Of a stretch of 64,000 nucleotides of DNA, positions 44,995 to 58,089 are shown in pieces (within the stretch, counting starts at the first letter, position 1; each line of letters opens with the position of its first letter). The stretch is from Pochonia chlamydosporia 170 (taxonomy: Eukaryota > Ascomycota > Sordariomycetes > Hypocreales > Clavicipitaceae), in NCBI RefSeq assembly GCF_001653235.2, contig NC_035796.1, positions 1,302,001-1,366,000 on the forward strand, read 5' to 3'. Under the pieces are notes generated by a model that was not told the origin of the DNA, searched no databases, and saw only the letters and a program-made list of their open reading frames with translations. A program made the position numbers and the translations under genes.

Positions 44995-46722
44995 ATGAAC
45001 AAACCAACAACCGCGGGAATGATACCACCCTCGGCCCTACCCCCAGGCATCGCAGTCGCGGGTTCTTCGATGGGAGATGATGTGAGACCCGGAACCCAGA
45101 AGTACATGGCCAAGAGAACTCGCAGGCATCATCCAGGCACCATCAGAAAAGCTTCGGACTCACCTCTCCCCCCGCTCGCCGATATGCTATCCCATAAGCC
45201 TACAGTGATTGGAGAGGCGGCAGCAGCAGGAGAGGCTGCATTTCAACGCCCAACTCCAATCCCAATCTCCCAAACATCGCACGCTAATCCATACTATACT
45301 AGCACGCAGCCAGAGTTGCGATTTCAGAGCCAAAGTCCGCGCAACCCAACTCAGAATGGTGATTTCTGGTTTTCGAGCACTTCACGGAGTCATTCCCAAG
45401 GACTACCCCAACTAGAACGCCGAACATCTGCAATTTCAAGTGATGCCCGACAGGAATTCAACCCACGGACAATGGGTGCTGGAAATAGTGCCCATGATAA
45501 CCTGTACGCATGCGCACCTGTCATGAAGAAACCCAGGCTGGAAAATGGAGCCTCGGTGGAAGGCTCGCCAGGCAAGGCGTCGCGGTCACCTTCAACAACA
45601 GTACCGAGGAGCCAACCTCCGCCAAGAAACTTCACTTGGAACGGCCACACTGAAGATGGTGGTCCAGTTTGTATTGACTTGACCAAAGATGCTCCAGGCC
45701 CGGAATCAAGTCCCGATAAGGGCGCCAAGGGTGGAAACGAAGCTAAATCCAAACAAACTGAACCCGGAAATCCAATCACGTCTAGAGGAGGGGACACAGG
45801 TGCCGCAACAATTGGCTTGCCTACTAATCACCAAATACATCAACAATCTCCCTCACCGGCAAGGGCGTCATCCGTGTTGCAACCTCCGCCGCATACTCAT
45901 GCCACGTTCGTCCCACAGAGCCCTCACACACCAGACAAGAGACAGAAGCTCCTCAACGGGTCTTCAAAGACTGTAAATGGAGCTCAACAGCCCCAAAACA
46001 AGCCGCGTTCTCCGGCATCCGCCAAGATTTCAGCCGACCTGACCCAAAACCAAGAGACTGGCAAAAAACACAGCCGGTCTAGCACTTATTTATCTACAGA
46101 CGGCGGTACAACCACATCCCTAAATGCAGTGTTTCAAAAGACTGTCAAATCAGCTCAATTCGACTCGTCTGCGTTTGACACAGCCATATACAAGCAGCTT
46201 GGGGCGGTACATGCTCCAGCAGGGGTGACAGTTGCTCCACACCTCCCAAACTATACTCCAAGAGAGTCTCAGAGGCGGTACATACATGCCAATCCGGCAA
46301 TTCACGGCATGCACAATCGACCTGACGTGTGGTACGCCAGAAAAGCCCAGGAGATACAGGATCGTGGCGGCCGCAAGTTTTGGTTCGGCAAAGTTGCAGC
46401 ACGCCTTCGCTGGTTGAAGAGCAAGCGGGCTGGATCTGCCAAAGCAAAACCGGATGAAAATGCTTTACCAGAACGGTCTGACCCCGAGCCACGAACCTAC
46501 AACCGACCACTCGACTTTGGCGACGTGCCCGAGTCCCAACTACCCGAGGACGTACAGCAGAATGAAGATTGGCTAAAGGCTTGCGCGTGGTTCAGGCAGC
46601 AACAAAATATGCGAGAAATACGACTCCGCGAATCTAAAAGATGCGAGCAAGAAGCTAATGAGTACTACAAGATCATTTCGCAAGGGGGTCTTCCCAACTT
46701 GGGATCAGATGTGGGCAAGTGA
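44995..46722 (+). CDS. Large disordered protein, probably nuclear, SUMO-motif
   Basis: I do not recognise a named family. This is a single exon of 575 residues. Residues 1-400 are low-complexity, rich in Ser, Pro, Thr and Gln, with basic patches (KRTRRHHP near 40, MKKPRLENG near 180). A hydrophobic-acidic stretch PVCIDLTKD (residues 224-232) matches the consensus of a SUMO-interacting motif. The C-terminal ~190 residues look folded: aromatic and charged with RRYIHANPAIHGMHNRPDVW, then RKFWFGKVAARLRWLK and a helical QNEDWLKACAWFRQQQNMRE. This arrangement suggests a chromatin, transcription or DNA-repair adaptor in the nucleus. The ATG at 44995 is the first in frame. It converges with the aconitase gene. 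Confidence 0.8.
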   Translation: MNKPTTAGMIPPSALPPGIAVAGSSMGDDVRPGTQKYMAKRTRRHHPGTIRKASDSPLPPLADMLSHKPTVIGEAAAAGEAAFQRPTPIPISQTSHANPYYTSTQPELRFQSQSPRNPTQNGDFWFSSTSRSHSQGLPQLERRTSAISSDARQEFNPRTMGAGNSAHDNLYACAPVMKKPRLENGASVEGSPGKASRSPSTTVPRSQPPPRNFTWNGHTEDGGPVCIDLTKDAPGPESSPDKGAKGGNEAKSKQTEPGNPITSRGGDTGAATIGLPTNHQIHQQSPSPARASSVLQPPPHTHATFVPQSPHTPDKRQKLLNGSSKTVNGAQQPQNKPRSPASAKISADLTQNQETGKKHSRSSTYLSTDGGTTTSLNAVFQKTVKSAQFDSSAFDTAIYKQLGAVHAPAGVTVAPHLPNYTPRESQRRYIHANPAIHGMHNRPDVWYARKAQEIQDRGGRKFWFGKVAARLRWLKSKRAGSAKAKPDENALPERSDPEPRTYNRPLDFGDVPESQLPEDVQQNEDWLKACAWFRQQQNMREIRLRESKRCEQEANEYYKIISQGGLPNLGSDVGK

Positions 46723-47059
46723 GTAGGAACAGTGTCTGGTGCATGACGGAACGGAGTTGAATGGCGGCATTGGCTTTTCGATGGCGTTTGGAATATACCC
46801 ATTTGAGATATCGGTCTTTATGTTGATGAATATCATGATCGTGGCGACCTTGAAGCCGGGATAGATGATTGACACAGTTGGAAGAATATAGGAATATATG
46901 CACGTGCCAATTACGTAACGCTTCATGTAAAATTGATCCAATCCATTGAACATTCTATGTATCTTTTTAGGATATCCAGTGTCCCATACGCCATGAAACG
47001 AAACAAACACAGCACGCCACAATAAACATGTGGATATGCTCACTTCCCAAAGGTTCCGT
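46723..47059. other. Convergent 3' flanks
   Basis: This is AT-rich DNA between two convergent genes; nothing else is seen. Confidence 0.5.
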
Positions 47060-49580
47060 TCAAATTCCCTTTGAAAGCAAGTTCAACGCACTACCAGCCA
47101 AAATAAACCCAGCCTGATCCCTAGTAACAGCATGGTTAGTTGGGATGAGAATCTCCTCGCCAGTGCTCTTCTTCACTTTAAGCTGCACATCGCCCTTGCC
47201 CTCATTCTTCAACATGTCATACAAGCCCACCGTGCTGACTTCATCCCCCGCAGCAATCTTATCGTAGTCGGCTTCGTTGGCAAACGTCAACGGCACAACA
47301 CCCTGCTTCTTCAGATTCGTCTCGTGGATTCGAGCAAAGCTCTTGGTGAGAACGACCCTTGCGCCAAGATACCGCGGCTGCAGGGCGGCGTGTTCTCGCG
47401 CCGAGCCCTCGCCGTAGTTGTGCTCTGCGACGACGAGCCATTCCTGGCCGCGGGTCTTCCAGAGCTCTGCGAGTTCGGGGATGGTGTGCTTGGAGCCGTC
47501 GAGGTCGTAGGCGGCGTTGACTTCGCCCGTCTCGGCGTTGATGGCTGTGTTGAGCGTGTTGGTGGAGATGTTAGGGAGGTGGCCCTTGTATTTGAGCCAG
47601 GGGCCGGCGGCGGAGATGGTGTCGGTGGTGCATTTGCCGGTTACTTTGACGAGGACTTTGAGGCCGCTGAGGTCGGACTGCGGGAAGGCGGGGAAGGGCT
47701 CGAGGAAGGCGAGGCGTTCGGAGGTCGGGGAGATGGCGACCTTGACGGAGGGATCGGCTTCTTGGGAGAGGACGCCGAGAGAGGGGACGCCGGATTCAAA
47801 GGGGGTTTGGGGACCTTCGAGGCCGTGGGGCGGGGAGAACTTGAAGTCCTTGCCGGATGGGGTCTTGAGGGTGTCGGTGACGGGGTTGAAGGTAGTTGAG
47901 CCGGCAAAGGCCATGGCGGTAACGATTTCAGGCGAGGCGAGGAAGTTCATGGTTTCGGGGTTGCCGTCATTGCGGCCGCGGAAGTTGCGGTTGTATGACG
48001 ATAGGATGGCATTGGAGGTTCCCTTTTCGACGCCGTCTTGTCGCTTCCACTGGCCGATGCAGGGACCGCAGGCGTTGGATAGCAAGATGCCGCCGGCGCC
48101 TTCGAAAGTCTCCAACGTTCCGTCACGTTCTAGAGTGGCGCGAATCTGTTCGCTGCCGGGGGTGATGTAGAAATCGGCAGCGGGCTTGAGTCCTGCCTCG
48201 GCGGCTTCCTTGAGCAAGCTCTCCACGCGGGTCATATCCTCGTACGAGCTGTTGGTGCAGCTGCCAATCAGGCCGGCTGATAACTTCTCGGGCCACTGCT
48301 GGTCCTTGACGGTATCCTTGAACTTGCTGAGCGGAGTGGCGAGATCTGGGGTAAAGGGACCGTTGATGTGAGGCTCCAGCTCAGACAGGTTGATCTTGAT
48401 AACGCGGTCATATTCAGCGCCTGCGTCAGCCTTGAACTGGAAGCGAGCGTCCTCAGGAGCTCCAGGATCAGGGAAGCTCTGCAGGGCATTGACGTTCTCG
48501 ACAGCCTGCGCACGACGAGTAGCCTGGAGGTACCGAGCAGAAGCCTGCGTGTACGGGAAGATTGAAGTAGTGGCGCCAACCTCAGCTCCCATGTTGCAAA
48601 TCGTCGACTGGCCCGTCAAGCTCAACGTCTCAACACCCTCGCCAAAGTACTCAATGATGGAGCCCGTTCCACCACGAACCGTCAACTCGCCCGCCAACCT
48701 CAATATCACATCCTTCGGCGACGCCCAATCCCCAAGTTTGCCAGTCAACTCGACGCCAAGAATCTTGGGAGCCTTCAGTTCCCAGGGCGCGCCGACCAAC
48801 GCCTCCACGGCATCAGCACCACCAACACCAATCGTCACGGTACACAAACCACCCGCATTAGGCGAGTGGCTATCCGTCCCCAGCATCATCAACCCCGGCA
48901 ACGCATAATTCTCCAGCACAGTCTGGTGGATGATTCCCGCGCCAGGCGGCCAAAAGTCCATGCCATACTTCTTGGCAGCGCTCTCCAAAAAATCAAACAC
49001 CTCCTTGTTCGCGGCGATGCCAGCCTCGAGATCATCCCCCGCGCCCTTGGAGCCCACGATCAAATGGTCGCAGTGGATGCTGGCCGGGATGGCAGGCCGC
49101 TCAAGATTGCACGACATGAATTGCAGCAGGGCCATCTGCGCAGACGCATCCTGCATGTTGACACGGTCCGGCTTCAGACGCAGGTTGGCATTGCCGCGGA
49201 TGTCACGCCCATTGGACGTGTTGGTCAGCAGACTCTCCTCCACGTTGTCGAGGTGGCTGTATAGGATCTTTTCGGCGAGCGTGAGACGCTGCGAGCCGAG
49301 GACCTTTCGAACATCGGTGTACTTGGTGAAGAGCTTCTCGTAGGTGGGCGGGAGGGACTTGACGCTCGAAAATTGTCGACGTTGGGTGAGCAGTGATGTT
49401 GAGGTTGAGGCTGTTGATGCATGTGCTCCGGAGCCGGAGGTGCGGGCTGCACGACGCAAGAGGGTCTGCAGAGATGAAAAAGTCAGTTATTGATTGGAAA
49501 ATATGTACAGAGGTTCCTGGATCTATGGTTCGTACCGTCATGGCACCGCCTGAGCGACTGGCCAATTCAATTGGGGCCAT
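47060..49580 (-). CDS. ACO2: Mitochondrial aconitase 2 / homocitrate dehydratase
   Basis: Iron-sulphur hydratase of the mitochondrial matrix, Aco2 branch, which in yeast converts homocitrate to homoaconitate in the alpha-aminoadipate lysine pathway. Exon 1 (49580-49536) and exon 2 (49465-47060) give 816 residues; an internal ATG at 49541 followed by TLLRRAARTS would give a tidier presequence, so the exact start is unsure. Aco2-type blocks are LTLAEKILYSHL, QDASAQMALLQFM, PASIHCDHLIVG and LPGLMMLGTDSHSPNAGGL. The 4Fe-4S cysteines are in GSCTNSSYED and NACGPCIGQW. The swivel domain ends with EHNYGEGSAREHAAL and KSFARIHETNLKKQG. One change stands out: CTTDTIS where yeast Aco1 and Aco2 have TTDHIS. 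Confidence 0.93.
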
Positions 49581-50045
49581 AGTTAACACCTCGACAATGT
49601 TGCGTGTCCAAGACTCAACATTTAAAGGTGTGAGAGTGACTGTATCCTCGGTGTTCTGGGGGAAGTGGGGAGGAAATTTTTTGGGACAAGATTGAATTGA
49701 GCTGGACTTTACTTCAGCTCAATTGTCAATTGGCGCCATCGGATTGGACTTTGCGAATGCCTGTGGCTTTCTATGTGGATCACGCAATCATTCCCATCAC
49801 ATCTCATTTGAATGCATGCATAGCGGGCGCCAAATATTACAACGTCAGTACCAATTATTGATTGCTATATGAAACATCACTGCATTCGCCGAGAAAGGTC
49901 CCGAAATGGTGGCGAAATCGAAAGCTGTGCTATTCTTTACGCTCTATCCTACAAGCAACTCCGATGCTGCACTATCCCAGTGGCAAACTTGACCATCCCC
50001 ATATGTTAAAACCGACACGAATTATTTTACCCCTTCCCAATATCA
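49581..50045. other. Intergenic, aconitase promoter and NUP85 tail
   Basis: This holds the upstream region of the aconitase gene and the 3' flank of NUP85, both on the minus strand. No gene is seen. Confidence 0.5.
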
Positions 50046-53000
50046 TCAATATACAGCAACTCCGTCCGCGTCCTCCAACCAAAGCGAGGCAAGGTCCCTG
50101 GACAGTCCTAGTCGCAGCTTTCGGAGCACATCCTCGCCCTTGGTCGACACATGCCATCCCTTCCTCCAGTCCCAGCCCCGAGTGATCTTGCCGCCAGCCA
50201 CTGTCGACTTGTGCATGTGGCTGACCAGCATTGAGCTCCCACTCATCACATAGCTGCTCGCACCTAGTGATGCCGTAGATTTCTTCATGAGGTCCGCGGG
50301 AGTGGACCCCTTCAGGCCCTGGCCTGATGAGAGAACCAAATCGAAGAAGGATTCGCAAGACTCGTAAACCCGGGATCCTACAGCTTGTACGTCTTCCACG
50401 GCCTTGAGCAGAATCTCAATCTGGTCAAGAGACACAACTGATGGCGTCTGATTGATGAAGACGGTGGCCTCGCCGAGTAGGGCTAGCAAAAAGTCTTCGC
50501 TCACAACTGCATCCCGCGTCTCATCGTATAATCCTCCTCGAATATTATCGTCCGAACTAGAAATGACAACCATTAAAGCAATTCCAGCCTGCTTCTTCAG
50601 CGTCTTCGCTTTTGTATTTGAAATCTCCTCCGGTCGTAGTTCGTCACGGAGTTCGTAAAACTTTCGCAAGGTTGCGTAGCCACTGAGCATGCGCCCCAAC
50701 AGCTGTGCAGCCTCTAAATCTTGCTTCGCACGAGCCTCCAGTGTCTCTGTTCTCTTGCGAAGTAAGTTCTTGAGGTCGTCATCCAGGTCCTTCTCAGGCG
50801 GGAAAGCCGACGACTGAATCAGTGAATATGAAATGAGAAGATTCAACACCTCTCGAACCCTGTCTCGCCGATGTGACAAGGCGTAGTACCACAGTGCCTC
50901 GCCAAATCTGTGTGATTCCTTGGATAAGATATCGGCAAAGGTCTGTGTATCGTTTGATTAGTTATAGGGTCTTCACGTAGGGGAAGGAGTAAACAAACCT
51001 CTGCAGTCTCCTCGGCATACGTAATCATGCCCAGATCATTCAATATTCTCCACATCCGGTCAACTGTTGTGCTGGAATTCTCGTCTAGTGTGGCAAGCAA
51101 ATCTCTCAGGAGCTCTCCAACAGTCTCCTCCGACTTCTGTGGCAGGTCCATTCTACCAAGCACCTGAATGGCCATTTCCCACCCATCTCTTTGGGCAGAA
51201 AGATGCTCAATTCCAGCCAATTCTCGCGCGTATAACACCAGAGTAGTATCTTTTATTCCTTCCAACTCATCAGTCGACGGTGGGACTACTCCAAGCAAAG
51301 CAAGATCGTCCATGTCCAAGGTATCCATCGGCAAAGGCTTTGCGATTTCCGTCGGCGGTAGCCACTCGCCAAGTGAGGCAATCTCGGCTACAGATGAGGC
51401 TACAGGAAGCGACCAAATCCTCAGCAGGCCAATGACACCATCCACATTGCCTTCGAAGCACGAGGCAATGGCAACTTCAACGGGGTTCACAGGATTCGGG
51501 CTCATGTCTGACTGGAGAACCAAGCGAAATGCGGAGCCTAGGCGCTCAAAATAGTCTGACGAGGCTCCAAATTGTGATCCAATCGACGCTCGAAAGCCTC
51601 GAGACTGAGCCAACCTCAAACTCTTGTGATGCTGACTGCCATCATCCCACCAACCAAATAACCCAACTGTCGCCTCACACCAGTCCTGGGCAGTCTCTAA
51701 AATAGATTCATGGTTTCCAAGAACGATGCCGTAAACAATTTGCAGGTTTTCATACACGTCCCAGGGGATCTGGCTCGATGCCTTTCGTGCCATTGTTGAC
51801 ATGGACTGTGGCTCTGGCGAGTAGGTGTCGTCCATGGGCCCCGTCAGTCGTGTTTCACGGCCCTCTGCAAAAAGAGTAAGCCTGTCCAGGGATCCACGAG
51901 CCTGGACACGGAACAGAGTCCAGCTGCTGTTCCAGATATCCCAGTCTCCGGCCATGGCTGGGCATTTCTCCAGCATGTCGCAGGTGGCTTCCGCAAAGCG
52001 TCGAACGTTTTCCAAGGCTTTGCCGGTGTACGCCTTGTCGCCCCTTGGCCCTCTTCGAACATGCTCCCAGCCAGCATTCTTCAAAAGCTGAGATGCACCG
52101 CTGACGTCGCCTCTGAGCAAAGCGTTTCGAAGGGTCTGCCAATAAAGGCTATGGCAAGCCGGTCCCGGTTTATAGCGACTTATTTCTCGAATTTGGTCGG
52201 GATACAAGTTGTGGCTAGCCTGTTGCCAATCGAAGAGAACTTCAGGCAGGGGAGGCGTCTTCTCATTTTCCGTGTCACTGTCGAATCTAGTGTGATGCAT
52301 GCGCAGAATCAAATGAGCGACATAGGCTGCCCTTTCGAAAGGTTCTGCGTCAGTTCCTGGCCCAATCGTTGCAAAGTCCTCTCCTTCAGGTTGCGGCAAG
52401 TCTTCGACGTAGTCATTCCAGAGCTTGACTAGCCGGTATGTAATGTTGGCTAATGAGTTATCCATCTTCTCTGCATCGTCCACAGCGCCGATTCCCTCAT
52501 CGTAGAGGCGGCAGACGAGGTCCTCTGTCTTTAGGATCAAATCAGGTTTCTCGGATATTCTCGCGGCGTCTTGCTGGGTGTAAATATCTCTAGCAATAGT
52601 CGAAAACTGGAATTCTCTGTTTCGCATAGAGCCGCCAAGTCGTGCAGATGATCGTCGGAAAATATCTTCGGCTTCCTTGCGAACTCTGTCTGTTGCCGCC
52701 GGGGTATTCAACATCATCAAGTCGTCTCCTTCTCCAATAATGGGTTGCCCGTATGGCCGGTCGTCGTGTCGCATATTGAGAAACAAATCTCCCTCTTCAG
52801 AGCCCTCCTCGGACATTTCCTCATCCTCTGATTCATCTTCTTCACCCTCAGCATCTTCGTCACCTTCTATATCCTCGTCAATGTACCGTTGGATCTCAGC
52901 CTCGATGTCGTCGCCTTCAGCATCTTCGTCGTCGTCGTCGTCGCCGTGACGCGAGAAGGCGCTAGATTTTCGAAACAAGCTATGTGGTGGCAGCTCATCC

Positions 53001-53395
53001 TCACCCTCAGCATCCTCATCTTCTTCATCGCTGATGCTGTATTGCTGGCTGAGGTTAGAAGGTTGCCGTTGAGTTCCTCTGATGGAGTGCCCCAGCGGTG
53101 CACTAGAGGGTTCAGGGCGACCAAACAGATTTCTCCCTGGTGCACCTTGTGATTGACTGCCAGCGAAGCCAAAGGGCTTGCTACTTGTGTTTACACCTCG
53201 CATGATTGAACTGCCGAGATAAGATTCTGATGGGGCGCCTGCAGGTGTGAAGGAGGCTTGTGACGAGGGAGGAGGTCCCGCTGGTGTGGTTGAGGGATTA
53301 TCCCCCAGGAATGAGAAGGTCATTCCATTCTTCGATTTCTTATCCGGGGTAGATGGCGCGGGGCTGGAATCGGGAACCATGAATCGATGCGCCAT
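50046..53395 (-). CDS. NUP85: Nucleoporin Nup85
   Basis: Scaffold nucleoporin of the Nup84/Nup107 Y-complex at the nuclear pore. Exons 53395-50999 and 50942-50046 join in phase to 1097 residues. The N-terminal ~230 residues are disordered, ending in an acidic region with EDAEG repeated three times, separated by SAFSRHG. The rest is alpha-helical. Family blocks include LLRGDVSGASQLLKNAGWEH, FAEATCDMLEKCPAMAGDWD and GEALWYYALSHRRDRVREVL at the second exon start, then LEARAKQDLEAAQLLGRMLS. There is no FG repeat. The length is greater than yeast Nup85 (744) because of the acidic N-terminus, as in other filamentous fungi. The ATG at 53395 is the first in frame. It diverges from the formaldehyde dehydrogenase gene. 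Confidence 0.92.
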
Positions 53396-54622
53396 TGCGA
53401 CGGTTTTGTTGCGACAGCTTGTCGACAATTAAATGTCCTGAGGAAGCTAAAGATGAGGTAGTAGGTGGAAAGTCTCCCACACGCTCAGTGGTTAAATTCA
53501 GGCGGTCATGTATCGTGTCGTGTTTGCAAATGAAATGAATGGCTGCTGCAGAGTTGCACAACAATTTGATGCAATCTTGGTGTAGTATTGAAGAGCTTCC
53601 AAGACGCGCTCCGTATATTTTTTGGAGCTCCATCACTTTGCAAGAGCGGGCCGTAATTTAGCCGAGCGGATCGTGGAAGCCATGGCAACAGTGCTCTCTT
53701 GATGCCCAACCAGCAATGTGGTTTGACTTGAGATAGAAGCATAATTCACGAATAATTTTTTTGCAGTTTACGTCATCTTGATTATTGAACAGCATGATGT
53801 TTTTTTTTTTCCTCGTTTCAAAGAGATGAGTCAAATTTGGTTGCTATCACATCTGTAAGGCTGCTCTTTGCAAGATAAACTAGTTCTCCACAGCCAGCTT
53901 TCAAAGAAGCCTTCTAGTGACAAATGCAACTTCATCAGGTACCGGGAAAGATTACTTCTTTGGGTCAAAATAGGATTTAAAACGACGAGGGTACTTACAC
54001 ACCATCAAAACGCGGGGCCTATCAATGTCACAGCTCAGAGTTGCCGCAGATCTGCCTCCAGGGCGATGTCGGGATATGTTCGGGGTCCGGAATCTCACAT
54101 AGACGCCACGCTCCAGAACCATGCAGCTTGACGCGCTATCCTGGACACAAGCACACGGACAGTGAGCCTATGTGAAAGAATTGGCCAATTTAGAAGCCTT
54201 GGTGCATCCGTAAACGGAGATGGAGCAGCAGCAAGAAACGCGGAGTTAAGCAACAGCCACACATTTGCTGGGCGGTTGACTGTTTGCGCCAGACACCAGC
54301 TCCAGTCAGAGTGGGCATTGACTCCATATTAAATACTGCCAGAAACAGACGCCCAGACAAGACGAGACTTATCCTCTGCGCTCTCCAGTGCTGTCAGGTG
54401 AGTTCCGCGCGGGGTAGCTAACGGCGCTGTTCGGCGTGTCGGCATCTGAGAAACAGTGTCGTCAGACATTCGACTCCAACCAGACTTTAAAGCTATTCTA
54501 CCTCCACACATTCACGCTTCTTTGTCAACACCGATTGATGCTCCACGAACTTGGCCAGTCTGCTGAATCCGTTACATCTTCGTAAATCTACAACTGTCGA
54601 CCCGGAACTCACGACATTCAAA
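53396..54622. other. Divergent promoter region, NUP85 / formaldehyde dehydrogenase
   Basis: This 1.2-kb interval has a poly-T run near 53804-53814 and a long pyrimidine-rich leader before the dehydrogenase ATG. No gene is seen. Confidence 0.5.
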
Positions 54623-56073
<1,451 letters not shown>

Positions 56074-56757
56074 ATTGGCTGGCCATGCCATGATTTCACA
56101 AAAGTGGATTTATGATGAGATGTTCAAGTATGCTGGTATGAGTCTGGAGTTGTAACATTCAGAGGAATGGCCTTGGGAGTCTGGACTGGAGGGGCGGGGA
56201 AGCACTGGTAATATACAGGTCTTCCACGGATTAGATTGGAACCCTGATGGCCTTGTGTACATCATAGTAATGCCAACACATTCACGTAGTGTCACGGATT
56301 AAACCATAAGCGCCGTGTGAAGTAAAATCCCTTGGACGTGCAGCAATATTGGTACGACGGTTGCACATCATCTCAGAACTTCGAGGCTGCATACATACAT
56401 TGGTACGGGAAATCTACCCTGGACATCCTCACTTGGAGGAGGCGAGTGTCACATTCCCTCAAATGAGGGAGATTAATTGAGTATGTATATCTTCAAATTA
56501 AGCTTTGTACGGATTTTATTTTAAATTTCATATCCTATTTTTATCGATTTTCCTCCTACTTAACTTTTTTGAGCAAAGTTCGACTGCAGTATGTCATCTG
56601 ATATTGGCACTGCGGCTAGAGTAGTACTCCAACCAACCACAGCCCTCCAATTAATTCACCATTCATCAGCATCAGAATGGCGCGTCGCGTCCACCACTAA
56701 ATTTACTTTCACATTCACAAGCATCTCACATCATTGCCCTCAAGGCCAGCCAAGGCA
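56074..56757. other. Intergenic, NTH1 promoter
   Basis: This holds the dehydrogenase 3' flank, an AT-rich run near 56490-56580 and the NTH1 leader. An in-frame stretch before 56758 lacks an ATG, so it is not coding in this model. Confidence 0.5.
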
Positions 56758-58019
56758 ATGCGGTCCTCACGATTATCAAAAGACACCTCCAAAATATTTG
56801 ACCGCATATCCGCCGCCCGAGCATCCCCTCCACGCCGCACAACACGATCCCTCTCACGATTCGCCTACACATCAGCCTCCTCAACGTCCTCGCCGCAAAA
56901 TGGCTACCAAACTCCCGATATAGAAGACAGCATTAGCCCGCCTCCGAAGCGGCGCCGACGCGCATCCACAGACTCGCCCGTAAAGCCCATCAAAGCCGAA
57001 CTGCTCGACGAATCCATATCCTCAATACCGTCGCCACCTGCGAAACGACGAGCTCGGAAACCAGCAAAGAAGACAACGGACCCTTCGACCGGCGAAGAGA
57101 AGATATCCCCGCCATCAGATTGGGAAGAAATGTACAATGTAGTCAAGAAGATGCGATTACCTGGCGGTGTAGCCCACGGCGCAGCCGTAGACACAATGGG
57201 CTGCGAAAGGCTCGCGGACAAGAAGGCTTCACCCAAGGACCAACGCTTCCACACACTTATAGCGCTGATGTTGTCGAGTCAGACAAAAGACACAGTCAAT
57301 GCCGTGGCTATGCAGAAGCTGAAGACTGAGTTGCCGCCATATAAGCCTGGAGCACCAGTAGGCTTAAACCTGGATAATGTGCTAGCGGTGGATGCAAACC
57401 TGTTGAATCAGTTGATCTGGGCGGTTGGATTCCACAACAACAAGACAAAGTATGTTTTTACATATCCCACTGGCAAAGCTATTCGCAAAGGTCACAAGCT
57501 AACGATACTAGGTACATTAAGCAAACCGCCGTCATCCTACGAGATAAGTGGAACAGCGACATCCCCGACACCATCGACGGCTTGACTTCGCTCCCCGGAG
57601 TCGGCCCCAAAATGGCCTACCTCTGCCTCTCGGCCGCGTGGGACCGCACAGAAGGCATAGGCGTCGACGTACACGTCCACCGGATCACGAACCTATGGGG
57701 ATGGAACAAGACCAAGAATCCAGAAGAGACGCGGCTGGCTCTGCAATCGTGGCTACCGAGGGATAAGTGGCGCGAAATAAACTGGCTGCTCGTCGGGTTC
57801 GGACAGGCGGTTTGTCTGCCTGTAGGGAGAAAGTGCGGCGATTGCGACTTGGGATTGAGCGGGTTGTGTAAAGCCGCGGAGAGGAAAAAGGTGCTCGAGG
57901 GGCGGAGGATAAAGGAAGAGGTCAAGGTTGAGGAGGATGGATCGGTGCTGAAAAAGGAGGAAGTTGTAGAGGAAGTGAGGGTGAAGGAAGAGGCAGCGAA
58001 TGAGAAAGCACCGGGCTGA
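56758..58019 (+). CDS. NTH1: Endonuclease III homologue (Nth1)
   Basis: Bifunctional DNA glycosylase/AP lyase for oxidised pyrimidines in base excision repair, acting in nucleus and probably mitochondria. Exons 56758-57449 and 57512-58019 join in phase to 399 residues. The N-terminal 150 residues are disordered and basic, with [10 protein letters not shown] and [13 protein letters not shown] as likely nuclear signals and an Arg/Ser-rich start that could target mitochondria. The core begins [21 protein letters not shown]. The helix-hairpin-helix [11 protein letters not shown] holds catalytic Lys264, and GVDVHVHRI holds Asp283. The iron-sulphur cysteines [19 protein letters not shown] are present. 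The C-terminus has an extended Lys/Glu tail ([20 protein letters not shown]), unlike bacterial Nth. The frame extends upstream only via TTG; the ATG at 56758 is used. Confidence 0.95.
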
Positions 58020-58065
58020 GAATTTCGAGGGACGAGACAACAAGTCCTAGACGATGGAAAAGTAC

Positions 58066-58089
58066 CTACCTACCTAGCTAGGTAGGTAG
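58066..58089. repeat. 24-bp perfect palindrome of CTAC/GTAG units
   Basis: CTACCTACCTAG followed directly by CTAGGTAGGTAG forms a perfect palindrome, 46 bp after the NTH1 stop. Flanking AGTAC and GTACT extend it as an offset stem. It may form a hairpin in the transcript end. Confidence 0.75.

Noticed and set aside
47132..47899. 255-codon plus-strand frame
   Set aside because: It is a shadow of the aconitase gene; its Gly/Glu/Val-rich composition arises from the opposite-strand codon bias.
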